A DNA stretch of 64,000 nucleotides from CALAED01 sp036378315 (GTDB lineage: Bacteria; Actinomycetota; Actinomycetes; Streptosporangiales; Streptosporangiaceae). The DNA lies in assembly GCA_036378315.1 (NCBI GenBank), contig DASUWU010000039.1, positions 11,134 through 75,133 of the forward strand, in the 5' to 3' direction. The translations under genes were made by a program, and so were the position numbers. This document shows, piece by piece, positions 25,799 through 34,468 of this stretch; the stretch's first letter is position 1, and every line of letters starts with the position of its first letter. Under the pieces are notes generated by a model. The model was not told where the DNA came from. It worked only from the letters and a program-made list of their open reading frames with translations, and ran no database searches.

Positions 25799-26944
25799 TT
25801 ATGACGTGACCTGGTAACGCGACAGCATGCCGGCCGTGATGTGGTCGCCGACGTGGCAGTGGAACAGCCAGATCCCGTTGTCGTCCGGCACCATGTCGGC
25901 GACGGTCATCTGCGCGGGGAGCAGGCTGATCACGTCCATGCGCATCCCGCCCACGAGCACGGTGTTGCCGTGCCAGTGCGGGGTGTGCAGGTCGACCTCG
26001 GTGCCCATGGACATCACGTACCACCGGACCCGCTGCGCGTTCCGCATCGTGAACAGCGGGCCGTTGCCGTACACGAAACCGTTGATGGAGTGCATGAGGT
26101 TGGACTCCTCGAAGCCCTCCTCGTCGCTCGCCGGGGGCGGGCCGTTCTGCGCGAACGCGGCGATGTTCCGGTCCAGGAACGGCGACTCGTTCTCGTTCGC
26201 GACCATGTACATCGCGAAGATCTCGCGGTCGACGTCGGCCGGGCTGCCGTCCGCCCGCGCGCTGCCGCGCTTGGTGACGACCATCGGCCCGATCAGGCCG
26301 GCGTAGGTGTCGGCCACCTCGTCGGTGTGGCTGTGGTACATCCACATGACGGAGCTGCCGTCGTGCGGACCGGGCCCGGCGCGGTCCGGCACCTGCCACT
26401 GGTAGGTGACGGTGCCGCCCGTCGGCACCGCGTCGTCGGCCTTGTCGCCCCCGGACGTGCCGTCGTTGTAGGGGGCGCCTTCGGAGTTCTTGGCGTAGAA
26501 CACCCCGTGCGGGTGGACGCTCGCCGGGAAAGGACAGGTGTTCCGGAAGACGACGCGGATCGTGTCGCCCACCTCGGCGTGGATGACCGGGCCGAGGAAC
26601 CCGTTGGCCGGGTCCTGGGCGGCCCGGGTGCGGAAGCTCCCATCGGTGTAGCCGTGGTACAGGCACTTGTAGTACTTCGAGCCGATGCGGTGGTCGCCAC
26701 TTTGCACGTAGGTGTTCTCGGTGTCGCCGAACGGCTTGCCGGTGATGACGTTGAAGCCCTGCGGCGCGTAGTCCCAGATGACGACGTCGGCCGAGATGAA
26801 GTACGTCCTCGTCACGGCCGCGGCCGCGCGGCTCGGTGCCGACGTGGCATGCAGTGTGGCGATCGCCAGCGCCACCGCCGCCGCCGCGGCGGTGATTTTG
26901 TACACGAACCCGAGCCCGCGTGGTACGGCTCTCCGTTGTCGCAT
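25799..26944 (-). CDS. Secreted multicopper oxidase (laccase-like)
   Basis: 381 residues with a signal peptide (about 1-42). All four copper motifs are present: HPHG (His144-x-His146), HSH (His204-x-His206), HTPHWHG, and HCHVGDHITAGM (His362, His364). The spacing fits a two-domain type with a type 1 Cu ligand set (Cys363, two His, Met) and a trinuclear site. Such enzymes oxidise phenols or Cu(I) with O2. The closeness of a symmetrical GGGG/CCCC palindrome upstream suggests copper-dependent control. Its substrate is not evident. The gene stands alone. Confidence 0.87.
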   Translation of the reverse strand: MRQRRAVPRGLGFVYKITAAAAAVALAIATLHATSAPSRAAAAVTRTYFISADVVIWDYAPQGFNVITGKPFGDTENTYVQSGDHRIGSKYYKCLYHGYTDGSFRTRAAQDPANGFLGPVIHAEVGDTIRVVFRNTCPFPASVHPHGVFYAKNSEGAPYNDGTSGGDKADDAVPTGGTVTYQWQVPDRAGPGPHDGSSVMWMYHSHTDEVADTYAGLIGPMVVTKRGSARADGSPADVDREIFAMYMVANENESPFLDRNIAAFAQNGPPPASDEEGFEESNLMHSINGFVYGNGPLFTMRNAQRVRWYVMSMGTEVDLHTPHWHGNTVLVGGMRMDVISLLPAQMTVADMVPDDNGIWLFHCHVGDHITAGMLSRYQVTS

Positions 26945-27037
26945 TTCCGACCATCCCCTCCCATTTGACGGACGCCTGGAGGGTAAAGTCGGTCAGACGA
27001 TTTGATAAGTAACGGAACGCCCTTAATAGGACGTGAA

Positions 27038-27049
27038 ACCCCTAGGGGT
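27038..27049. promoter_or_regulatory. CsoR-like palindrome upstream of the multicopper oxidase
   Basis: ACCCCTAGGGGT is a perfect 12-bp palindrome, 94 bases upstream of the oxidase start. CsoR-type copper repressors bind G/C-run pseudopalindromes of this kind. The assignment is inference; no csoR gene is in the window. Confidence 0.4.
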
Positions 27050-27111
27050 GCTTTCTCCGTTGTTTCGCGTTCCAACGAAGCGGAACGCCGACGAAACGCT
27101 CGCCGCCCGCG

Positions 27112-28128
27112 TCACGCCGGCATGGCGTCGCCGGCCGGCACGGGAGCCTCACCGGCCGGGCGGAGCTGCGCGGCGATCTCGTCGACCGTGCGGAGGATGG
27201 CGATCGACTCGTCCAGCGGCAGGTGCGGCGACTCGAGCAGCCCGGCGCGCAGGCAGCGGGCGACCTCCTCGGCCTCGTAGGTGAACCCGTTGCCCTGGAG
27301 GTCGAGCTCGAACGTCTCCGGTTCGGCCCCCGTGCGGTGCAGGGTCATCGCCGTCGGCCGGTAGAACAGCGCAGGGACCTCGATGCGCCCCCTGGTGCCG
27401 GTCACCGTCGCGCGCTGCGGCGACTCGGTGGTCAGGCCGCAGTGCAGCAGGGCGAGCGCCCCGGACTCGTACCCGAAAAGGATGCCGGTGTTGGCGTCGA
27501 CGCCGGTGGGCGCCAGCGCGGCCCGCGCCTGCACCGTGGCCGGAGGGCCGAGCAGCATCCACGCGAACGACACCGGGTAGACGCCGAGGTCGAGCAGCGC
27601 GCCGCCGGCCAGCTCCGGCGAGTAGAACCGGTTCGCCGGATCGTACGGCGGTACCCAGCAGAAGTCGGCGTACACCGCGGTCACCTCGCCGATGGCGCCG
27701 TCGGCCACGAGCTCGCGCAGCTTGACGACGAGCGGGTTGAACCTGGTCCACATGCCTTCGAGCAGGAAGAGACCGCGCTCCCGAGCGACGGCGACGAGCG
27801 TCTCCGCCTCGGCGGCGCGCGGCGTCAGCGGCTTTTCCACCAGGGCCGCGCGCCCGGCCTCAAGGCACAGCCGGGCCGCGGCGAGGTGGCCGTTGTGCGG
27901 CGTGGCCACGTACACCACGTCGACCGTCTCGTCCGCGGCGAGTTCGGCGTACGACCCGTACGCCCGCGGGATGCCGAACGTCGCGGCGAACGCCTCGGCG
28001 GTGTGCGGGGCGCGCGACCCCACCGCGGCGATCTCGTGATCGGGCAGCAGCATGAGGTCGGCCGCGAACGTCCTGGCGATGGATCCGGTGCCCACAATGC
28101 CCCACCGGATGGGTCCGTTCGTCGTCAT
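27112..28128 (-). CDS. Gfo/Idh/MocA family NAD(P)-dependent oxidoreductase
   Basis: 338 residues with the N-terminal Rossmann motif GIVGTGSIA, the VDVVYVATPHNGH segment and the EKPLTPRAAEAE motif, whose Lys is the catalytic residue of the family. The C-terminal substrate domain (LDLGVYPVSFAWMLLG) is complete. Closest to trans-1,2-dihydrobenzene-1,2-diol-dehydrogenase-like members, which act on cyclic polyols or sugars; the real substrate is unknown. It is the last gene of the minus-strand run from 33138, 16 bases after the secreted hydrolase gene. Confidence 0.85.
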   Translation of the reverse strand: MTTNGPIRWGIVGTGSIARTFAADLMLLPDHEIAAVGSRAPHTAEAFAATFGIPRAYGSYAELAADETVDVVYVATPHNGHLAAARLCLEAGRAALVEKPLTPRAAEAETLVAVARERGLFLLEGMWTRFNPLVVKLRELVADGAIGEVTAVYADFCWVPPYDPANRFYSPELAGGALLDLGVYPVSFAWMLLGPPATVQARAALAPTGVDANTGILFGYESGALALLHCGLTTESPQRATVTGTRGRIEVPALFYRPTAMTLHRTGAEPETFELDLQGNGFTYEAEEVARCLRAGLLESPHLPLDESIAILRTVDEIAAQLRPAGEAPVPAGDAMPA

Positions 28129-28144
28129 CGGGATCCTGTCGTCG

Positions 28145-29527
28145 TCACGGGCAGGCGGGGAAGAGGCGGCGGGTGCCGGTGCCGGCCGCGTACGCCGCCG
28201 GGTCGCTGAACCGGCAGCCGAACGTCGCCGCGCCCGGCCTGGTCACGTCGTCGCCGGCCGGCCGGACGCCCCTGTGCACCCAGGCGGCGAGGTCGTCCCA
28301 GGCCGTGCCGGCCTCGACGCCGGAGAACTCGCAGTGCTGCGCGGCCCGGATGGCGCGCTGCACGACAAGACCGCCGCGACCGTGCCTGGTCACGTCGGCG
28401 CGGTAGAGCTGCTCCATCGAGAACGGCACGAACATGTCGCCGAGGTCGTGCAAGGTCAGCACCGGCGCCGATGGCCGGCCGACGATCCGCGGCACCTGGA
28501 TCAGCCGCCGGGTGAACCGGTCCTTCGGGTCGGCGACCGGCACCCGCTGCACCGTGCCGTTGACGTCGACCGGGGTGTTCGGCGCGTACCGGGTGCCGAC
28601 GTTGGTGGCGAGCGGTCCCGGGTTCTGGGCGAGGGTGGTCCCTGCCGTCGTGGTGACGACCGTGAACAGGAAGTCCTTCCAGACCGAGAGCGCCTGCTCG
28701 GCGCCGGGCCGCGGGCCGCCGGACCGGTTGACCACGATCGACCTGAACTGCTTGCCGAGGTCGGTCGTCGTGTCCTGGCCGCCGGGCCGCAGCGCGTCGA
28801 GGCCGAGCGCGTGCTCGATCCTCGGCACCGCGCTGGTCAGGTAGTCGGCGGGAATCGGGTAGGCGCGGACGCCGGCCAGATCCTGCGCGACCACGTTGTA
28901 GTCGAGGAAGAAGTCGAAGAGTGCGTCGTCGCCGAGCACCCCGCACATCGGCAGCGCGCCCGCGTACAGCCCGGGGAACTGCTCGAGCGAGCGGCCGATG
29001 ATGTGCCCGCCCATCGACACACCGGCGATCATCGTGCGGCGCGGCGGGCGCACCAGCCGCCGGAACAGCAGGGCGAGGTCCTCGGTGTTCAACACGCCCG
29101 CCCGCACGTCGTAGCCGTTGTCGGCATACGACGAGGCCGCCCACGCGTACCCCTCGTCGAGCAGCTTCTGCCGCAGCCCGAACGCGGGCACGTCCACTGT
29201 GAGCACGGTGCCGTTGCCCCGGAAGCCGTGCGCCCACATCACGAGCTCGCCGTTCCACCGGGGCGGCACCTCGATGTCGTAGGCCGCGTGCTCGTGGACG
29301 CCCTGCAGCACGCGCGCGGGCGCTCCGCGCACCGCCGCGGGCGGCAGCGGCGGGTTGTCGATCGTGTAGCCGGGCAGCGGCTCGTCGCCGGGCACCGCCC
29401 GACCGCCGGCGCCGCCGGCGCCGGCCGCGAGCGGCCGGGCCGAGCTCGCGGGCGCGGCGCCGAGCACGCCGAGGGCGAGGGCGGCCGACGCGGCCAGGCA
29501 ACCGAGGCGACGGACGGACGGGCGCAT
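28145..29527 (-). CDS. Secreted alpha/beta-hydrolase
   Basis: 460 residues from the ATG at 29527, which follows GGTAGGAG. A signal peptide (RRLGCLAASAALALGVLGAAPASSA) is followed by an alpha/beta-hydrolase fold: oxyanion region WAHGFRGNG, nucleophile elbow GVSMGGH, and the acidic residue and His near LHDLGDMF and AQHCEFS. These features fit an extracellular esterase or lipase-type enzyme. It lies downstream of the solute-binding lipoprotein and may release a small acyl or aromatic compound that is then bound and imported, which is inference from order alone. Confidence 0.75.
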   Translation of the reverse strand: MRPSVRRLGCLAASAALALGVLGAAPASSARPLAAGAGGAGGRAVPGDEPLPGYTIDNPPLPPAAVRGAPARVLQGVHEHAAYDIEVPPRWNGELVMWAHGFRGNGTVLTVDVPAFGLRQKLLDEGYAWAASSYADNGYDVRAGVLNTEDLALLFRRLVRPPRRTMIAGVSMGGHIIGRSLEQFPGLYAGALPMCGVLGDDALFDFFLDYNVVAQDLAGVRAYPIPADYLTSAVPRIEHALGLDALRPGGQDTTTDLGKQFRSIVVNRSGGPRPGAEQALSVWKDFLFTVVTTTAGTTLAQNPGPLATNVGTRYAPNTPVDVNGTVQRVPVADPKDRFTRRLIQVPRIVGRPSAPVLTLHDLGDMFVPFSMEQLYRADVTRHGRGGLVVQRAIRAAQHCEFSGVEAGTAWDDLAAWVHRGVRPAGDDVTRPGAATFGCRFSDPAAYAAGTGTRRLFPACP

Positions 29528-29624
29528 GGTGACGCTCCTACCTCCCGTGATCCGGGACGGGCGGTGTGGGGGGTGGGTCGACCGAAGTTCGGTGCCGCCG
29601 GCCAAGCCGGTGGTCAGCCGGTGG

Positions 29625-30953
29625 TCAGCCGGCGGGAGCCGGAGGGATGCCGTTGCCCGGAGCGGCGGGCTGCGGATTAGTGTACGGCTGGATGGCCCCG
29701 TCGCCGTCGTCGGTGACCATCGGTTGCCCCTGCAGCACGATCGCGTCGCCCTTGATGGTGCCGATCTGCACGCCGGTGTAGCCGGCGTGCGAGTCCTTGC
29801 CGTAGGCGAACGGCACCAGGCCGGGCCCGGTGAACTTCGTGTTCTCGATGGCGCGCACGATGCTCTGCCGGGTCGGGTTCTTGCCCGCTGCCTGCAGCGC
29901 CTGCACGAACGTGTAGGCGGCGCCGAACCCGTAGGAGACGTTGCCGTCCAGCGGCAGCTTTGGGATGTACTGGTCGTGGATCTTGGTGAACAGCTGGACC
30001 CAGCTGTTGGACGCGTCGCCGATCGGGGTGCCGTAGGAGTCGGTGATGACGCCCTGGATCAGCGGGTTTCCCTTGAGCTTGGTGCCCGCCTGCTTGGCGA
30101 AGTTCTCCAGCAGACCGGTGAGCGTGATCGGGTCGGAGCCGACGTTGCTCACCACGAGCTGGGCCCGGGAGTTCAGCTTGAGCTGGGCCAGCCGGAACAG
30201 CGCGGTGTAGGCCGGGATGGTGAACAGCACCACCACGTCCGCCTTCGACTGGACGATGGCCTGGGCCTGCGGGCCGATGTCGGTGTTGCCGGGCTGGTAG
30301 CTCTGCCTGGCCACCACCTGGCTCGCCGGGATCTCCTTGTCGAGCCCCTTGACGCCGTCCTGCCCGAAGTCGTCGTTCTGGTAGAAGTAGGCGACCTTCT
30401 TGCCGGGCATGGTCTGCTTGATGTGCTGGCCGAGGATCTTGCCCTCGCGGATGTAGTCGGTCTGCCAGCCGAAGGTGTAGGGATGGGTCTTCGGCTGGTC
30501 CCAGCAGCCGCATCCGGACGCGACGAACAGGTCGGGCACCCGCTGCGCGTTCAGGTAGTCGACGACCTTGGTGTGGGTGGGCGTGCCGAGGCCGTTGAAA
30601 ATCGCGAAGACCTTGTCCTGCAGGACCAGCTTGTGCACGACGTCCACGGTCTGCGTCGGGTTGTAGACGTCGTCCACGTACTTGTAGACGATCTTCCGGC
30701 CGTTCACCCCTCCGTTGGCGTTGACGTAGTCGAAGTACGCCTTCGATGCGGCGGAGATCTCGCTGTAGCCGGGGGCGGCCGGCCCGGTCAGCGGCTGGTG
30801 GCTGCCGATCGTCACCGTCGTCGCGGTGACGCCGGGTGCCGATGCGCGGCTCGTGCCTCCTGTGCCGCCCTTGCCGCCGCCACCGCAGCCGGCGGCGGCG
30901 AGGACGAGGGCCGCGCCGGCGGCGACGACGGGAAGAGCCCGTTGCCCGTTCAT
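29625..30953 (-). CDS. Branched-chain-amino-acid-type ABC transporter solute-binding lipoprotein
   Basis: 442 residues from the ATG at 30953 (GGAGG upstream). A lipoprotein signal peptide with a Cys after AAAG is followed by a periplasmic-binding fold of the Leu/Ile/Val-binding family: VTIGSHQPLTGPAAPGYSEISAA, IVYKYVDDVYNPTQTVDVVHKLV, FYQNDDFGQDGVKG and the C-terminal IGTIKGDAIV. In actinobacteria this family often binds aromatic or acid ligands instead of amino acids. No permease or ATPase gene is adjacent, so it must share a transporter encoded elsewhere or act as a sensor. It is cotranscribed with the lactonase gene. Confidence 0.87.
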   Translation of the reverse strand: MNGQRALPVVAAGAALVLAAAGCGGGGKGGTGGTSRASAPGVTATTVTIGSHQPLTGPAAPGYSEISAASKAYFDYVNANGGVNGRKIVYKYVDDVYNPTQTVDVVHKLVLQDKVFAIFNGLGTPTHTKVVDYLNAQRVPDLFVASGCGCWDQPKTHPYTFGWQTDYIREGKILGQHIKQTMPGKKVAYFYQNDDFGQDGVKGLDKEIPASQVVARQSYQPGNTDIGPQAQAIVQSKADVVVLFTIPAYTALFRLAQLKLNSRAQLVVSNVGSDPITLTGLLENFAKQAGTKLKGNPLIQGVITDSYGTPIGDASNSWVQLFTKIHDQYIPKLPLDGNVSYGFGAAYTFVQALQAAGKNPTRQSIVRAIENTKFTGPGLVPFAYGKDSHAGYTGVQIGTIKGDAIVLQGQPMVTDDGDGAIQPYTNPQPAAPGNGIPPAPAG

Positions 30954-31023
30954 GATTCCTCCAGGTGGGTGGGTGGGAGCCGGTGCGGAGGCGTACGGAT
31001 CGAGGATCGGCGCGGGCGGCGCA

Positions 31024-32007
31024 TCAGCTCGCCTTCGAGAAGTAGCGTTTCGGGTTTTCGACGAGCATCTGGTCGATTTGCGCATCGGTGACGCCGAGGG
31101 CGCGCAGCGCGGGCAGCACGTCGTCGCTGATGTGCAGGTAGTTCCACTTGGGCGCCATCGCGAGGATCGTCCCGGCGTCGGGGCCGAACCAGTCCATGTA
31201 GCAGCTGGCGTCGTGGCTGAGGACCAACCGGTCCGCGTAGCCACGCGCGCACAGCGCGGCGATGGTGCGTACCCGGTCGGCGGTGGGGTTGAACACGTCG
31301 AGGCCGAACCGGTCCATGCCGAGGATCGCCCCGGTGTCGGCGAGCTCCATCAGGTAGTCGAGGTCGTTGCTGTCGCCGGCGTGCCCGACGACGACCTTGG
31401 TGAGGTCGACGCCCTCGCTGTTGAACAGGTCGAGGGCCTGCCGGCCGGTCTGCGCCGCGGCCGAGGTGTGCACGGTGATCGGCGTGCCGGTCTCGCGGTG
31501 CGTGGCGGCGACGGCCTTGGCCACCCGCTCCACGCCCGGGGTGCGGCCCTGGGCCTCGACGCAGCATTTGAGCAGCGCGGCCTTCACGCCGGTGGCGCCG
31601 ATGCCGTCGACGATGTCCCGGGTGAAGTCGGTCACCATCGGCTCCGGACCGCCGTAAATCGTGCCGGGACCGCGGTACTCGAGCTGCATGGGAATGTTGT
31701 TGTAGGTGTAGAGGCCGGTCGCGACAATGATGGTGAGGCCTGGGACCTGTTCGGCAATACGCTGAATTCTCGGGATATACCGGCCAAGCCCCCATACAGT
31801 CGGATCAACGATCGCGGAGATGCCGCGGTCGCGCAGTTCGCTCAGCCTCGCGACCGCGTCAGCGACCCGCTCCTCTTCGTCCCACCAGGCGCCCGCGCCG
31901 TAGTTGTCCACGTACTCCGTCGACACGACGAACACGTGCTCGTGCATCAGCGTCGAGCCGAGTTCGGCCACGTCCACGGGGCCGCGAACCGTCTCAACAG
32001 CGGGCAT
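31024..32007 (-). CDS. Phosphotriesterase-like lactonase family metal-dependent hydrolase
   Basis: 327 residues, an amidohydrolase-superfamily TIM barrel. Metal ligands visible are His22-x-His24 (MHEHVF), the carboxylated-type Lys147 (ALLKCC), His in ITVHTSA and VVGHAGD, and Asp in LSHDASC. The presence of Lys rather than Glu at 147 fits the phosphotriesterase/lactonase branch, which often hydrolyses lactones, not phosphotriesters. In this place a lactone from aromatic breakdown is plausible, but unproven. An 18-bp palindrome lies just upstream of its start. Confidence 0.83.
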   Translation of the reverse strand: MPAVETVRGPVDVAELGSTLMHEHVFVVSTEYVDNYGAGAWWDEEERVADAVARLSELRDRGISAIVDPTVWGLGRYIPRIQRIAEQVPGLTIIVATGLYTYNNIPMQLEYRGPGTIYGGPEPMVTDFTRDIVDGIGATGVKAALLKCCVEAQGRTPGVERVAKAVAATHRETGTPITVHTSAAAQTGRQALDLFNSEGVDLTKVVVGHAGDSNDLDYLMELADTGAILGMDRFGLDVFNPTADRVRTIAALCARGYADRLVLSHDASCYMDWFGPDAGTILAMAPKWNYLHISDDVLPALRALGVTDAQIDQMLVENPKRYFSKAS

Positions 32008-32038
32008 CCACCTGCCTCCTCAAGGGGCAAGAGTGCGC

Positions 32039-32056
32039 ATACCGACCGGTCGGTAT
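32039..32056. promoter_or_regulatory. Perfect 18-bp TetR-type operator
   Basis: ATACCGACCGGTCGGTAT is a perfect 18-bp palindrome, 32 bases upstream of the lactonase start. The ACCGACCGGTCGGT core is typical of TetR-family operators. No TetR gene lies in the window. Confidence 0.6.
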
Positions 32057-32124
32057 CAGGAAAATAGGCCGCCCGGGCACCTCAGTCAACGGCGCGGGCG
32101 CCCGTTTCGAGAAAGGCGGGTCGG

Positions 32125-33138
32125 TCATTGCGCCGCGGGCGGCGCTGTGGACGCCCGATCGATCAGGCGGGTCGGCAGCAGAAGCTGTTTCGGCGGACCG
32201 GGTTCGGCCATCAGGTCGAGCAGCAGTCTGGCCGCCTCCGCGCCGATTTCCCGTTGCGGGATTCGTACGCTCGTCAGCGGCGTGGCCATGCGCGACAGCA
32301 TCGGATGGTCGTTGAACCCCACCAGCGACACGTCGCCCGGGCAGTCGAGGCCGGCGTCGCCGAGCAGGTCGAGCAGGCCGAGCGCCAGCAGGTCGTTGCC
32401 GGCGATCACCGCGGTCGGCCGCGGGCCGGCCGCGTCGAGCAGCGCCTGGCCGGCTGACCGGCCGGCGGCCTCGGTGAAGGCGTCGGCGAACGCGATCGGG
32501 CCCGGCTCGAGGCCGTGCTCGGCCATGGCGTCGAGGAACGCGCGGTAGCGGCCGTGTCCGGTGGACAGCCCCTGCGGCCCGGCAAGGTGGCCGATCCGCC
32601 GGTGCCCAAGTGCCACCAGGTGGCCGACCGCCGCCCGGACCCCGGCCACCTCGTCGGGGATCACTGCCGGGATCGCGCGGTTGTCGGTGGTGCGGTTGAC
32701 CAGGACCATCGGCACGTCCGCCTCGGCCATCCGGTCGAGCAGCGGATGGTGACGGCGCGCCGTCGCGACGATGAAGCCGTCCGCCTGCCTGGCCCGCAGG
32801 GCCGCGAACAGCAACTCCTCGCGGCCCTCGTCGTTGTCGGTGTTGGCGACCAGCCCGCTGTAGCCGGCCGGTCCCAGCACCTCGTCCACGCCACGGACGA
32901 TCGGGGGGAAGAGCGGGTTGGTGAGGTCCGGGATCATGATCCCGACGGTGTACGAGCGGCGGGTGCGCAGCCCGCGGGCCAGCGAGTTGGGCAGGTAGCC
33001 CAGCCGGTTCGCGGCGGCCAGCACCCGGCGGGCGGTGGCGGGGGAGACGCGGGCGCGCGTCGCCGGGTTGAGCGCGCGCGAGGCTGTACCTGGATGAACC
33101 CCGGCCGCCCGGGCGACATCGCTGAGCGTGACAGCCAC
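32125..33138 (-). CDS. LacI-family transcriptional regulator
   Basis: 337 residues. The N-terminal helix-turn-helix MAVTLSDVARAAGVHPGTASRALN and the hinge RLGYLPNSLARGLRTRRSY are classic LacI; a periplasmic-binding-like effector domain with a C-terminal DLLDLLGDAGLDCPGDVSLVGFND segment follows. It is transcribed away from the maleylacetate reductase/intradiol dioxygenase pair, and two matching operator-like palindromes lie in the intergenic region, one covering the transcription start of that operon. It is thus probably the repressor of the hydroxyquinol-type genes; the inducer may be a pathway intermediate. Confidence 0.9.
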   Translation of the reverse strand: MAVTLSDVARAAGVHPGTASRALNPATRARVSPATARRVLAAANRLGYLPNSLARGLRTRRSYTVGIMIPDLTNPLFPPIVRGVDEVLGPAGYSGLVANTDNDEGREELLFAALRARQADGFIVATARRHHPLLDRMAEADVPMVLVNRTTDNRAIPAVIPDEVAGVRAAVGHLVALGHRRIGHLAGPQGLSTGHGRYRAFLDAMAEHGLEPGPIAFADAFTEAAGRSAGQALLDAAGPRPTAVIAGNDLLALGLLDLLGDAGLDCPGDVSLVGFNDHPMLSRMATPLTSVRIPQREIGAEAARLLLDLMAEPGPPKQLLLPTRLIDRASTAPPAAQ

Positions 33139-33169
33139 GCCCTGAGAGTAAGTTCATGACACCGGCTCG

Positions 33170-33181
33170 GCAAGCGATTGC
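33170..33181. promoter_or_regulatory. LacI-type operator 1 (imperfect)
   Basis: GCAAGCGATTGC differs at one position from the perfect palindrome at 33237-33248. It lies just upstream of the regulator's own start and probably also serves autoregulation. Confidence 0.55.
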
Positions 33182-33203
33182 GCGGGCTTTGCCATTTCTT
33201 GGG

Positions 33204-33232
33204 TTGACACCCCTTATACGCAGCCTTAACGT
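33204..33232 (+). promoter_or_regulatory. Promoter of the maleylacetate reductase / dioxygenase operon
   Basis: TTGACA at 33204-33209 and TAACGT at 33227-33232 are separated by 17 bases, pointing to the plus-strand operon. The LacI-type operator begins five bases after the -10, so the transcription start is within it. Confidence 0.6.
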
Positions 33233-33236
33233 CGAG

Positions 33237-33248
33237 GCAATCGATTGC
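33237..33248. promoter_or_regulatory. LacI-type operator 2 (perfect)
   Basis: GCAATCGATTGC is a perfect 12-bp palindrome with the central CG of LacI-family sites, placed at the expected transcription start of the plus-strand operon. Its centre is 67 bases from that of operator 1, which would allow looping. Confidence 0.6.
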
Positions 33249-33361
33249 ATCGTTTCGGTGCACCGCTCCCGCGGAGATCCCGGGCCGGACCCCTCGCCGA
33301 TGGGCCCCCTCCATCGGCCGGCCCGGGGTCGCGGTTGCGCAGGTGAGGTGGCCCGGGAAGC

Positions 33362-34438
33362 ATGGGCGGGGTGGAGGTTACCGATCACCAAGGGTCCGCG
33401 CCGCGCGTCGTGTTCGGCGTCGGGGCGCTGGCCAGTGTGCCCGCCGAGGTGTCCAGGCTGGGCGGGCGGCGCGTCCTGCTGATCGCCGGACGGCACGAGA
33501 AGCCGCACGCCGACGTCCTCGCCACCGCCCTGGCCCCGGCGGGCCGGATCGAGGACGTGGTGGTGCACGTCCCGGCCGAGATGGCGGCCGCCGCGCTGCG
33601 CGCCGCCGGCGAGTCCGGCGCCGACCTGCTCGTGTGCGTCGGGGGCGGCTCCGCCACCGGGCTGGCGAAGGCGATCGCCAAAGAGACCGGCATCCCCATC
33701 CTCGCGGTGCCGACGACGTACTCGGGCAGCGAGCTGACCCCCGTGTGGGGGCTCACCGCCGGCGGTCGCAAGACGACGGGAACCGATCCGCGGGTGCTGC
33801 CGCGCGTGGTCGTCTACGACCCGGAACTGACCCTGTCGCTGCCGCCGGCGGTGTCGGCGGCCTCCGGCATGAACGCGATCGCGCACGCGGTCGAGGCGCT
33901 GTACGACGCCGGCGCCGCGCCCGAGACCAAGGCCATGGCCGAAGAAGGCATCGCCATCCTCGCGGCGGCGCTGCCCGCCGTGGTCGCGCGCCCCGATGAC
34001 CTGCCGGCCCGCACCCGGGCGTTGCGCGGCGCCTGGCGGTGCGGCGCCGCGCTGGCCGGCGCGACCATGGGCATCCACCACACGATCTGCCACGTGCTCG
34101 GCGGCGCCTACGACCTGCCGCACGCGGAGACGCATGCCGCCGTGCTGCCGCACGCGGTCTCCTGCGTCGAGGCGTTCGCCCCGGAGGCGATGGCCAGGAT
34201 CGCCGCCGCGCTGCGGGCACCGGAGGCCGCGAGCGGGCTGTGGGACCTCGCCGCCGCGCTGGGCGCGCCGACCGCCCTGGCGCAACTGGGCCTCCACCAC
34301 GAACACCTCGACGCCGCCGCCGACCTCGTGGTCACCGCGGCCGCCAGGAAGGGCCTGGCCGGGCCGCGCCCGGTGGGCCGCGAGTGGGTGGCCGAGTTGC
34401 TGCTCGCGGCGTGGGACGGCGCCCGGCCCGAGACCTGA
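33362..34438 (+). CDS. Maleylacetate reductase (iron-type alcohol dehydrogenase family)
   Basis: 358 residues. NAD(P)-binding GGGSATGLAKAIA and the PTTYSGSELTPVWG segment are typical of maleylacetate reductases, and the late metal-type His residues (GIHHTICHVLGGAYDLPHAETHA) are present. It reduces maleylacetate to 3-oxoadipate, the end of the hydroxyquinol and chlorocatechol routes. The dioxygenase that would produce maleylacetate is encoded 30 bases downstream. ATG at 33362 is chosen; a GTG at 33371 is possible. Expression is likely controlled by the divergent LacI-family repressor. Confidence 0.88.
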   Translation: MGGVEVTDHQGSAPRVVFGVGALASVPAEVSRLGGRRVLLIAGRHEKPHADVLATALAPAGRIEDVVVHVPAEMAAAALRAAGESGADLLVCVGGGSATGLAKAIAKETGIPILAVPTTYSGSELTPVWGLTAGGRKTTGTDPRVLPRVVVYDPELTLSLPPAVSAASGMNAIAHAVEALYDAGAAPETKAMAEEGIAILAAALPAVVARPDDLPARTRALRGAWRCGAALAGATMGIHHTICHVLGGAYDLPHAETHAAVLPHAVSCVEAFAPEAMARIAAALRAPEAASGLWDLAAALGAPTALAQLGLHHEHLDAAADLVVTAAARKGLAGPRPVGREWVAELLLAAWDGARPET

Positions 34439-34468
34439 CAAGCCGGCTACTTCGATGGGAGCGGCACC

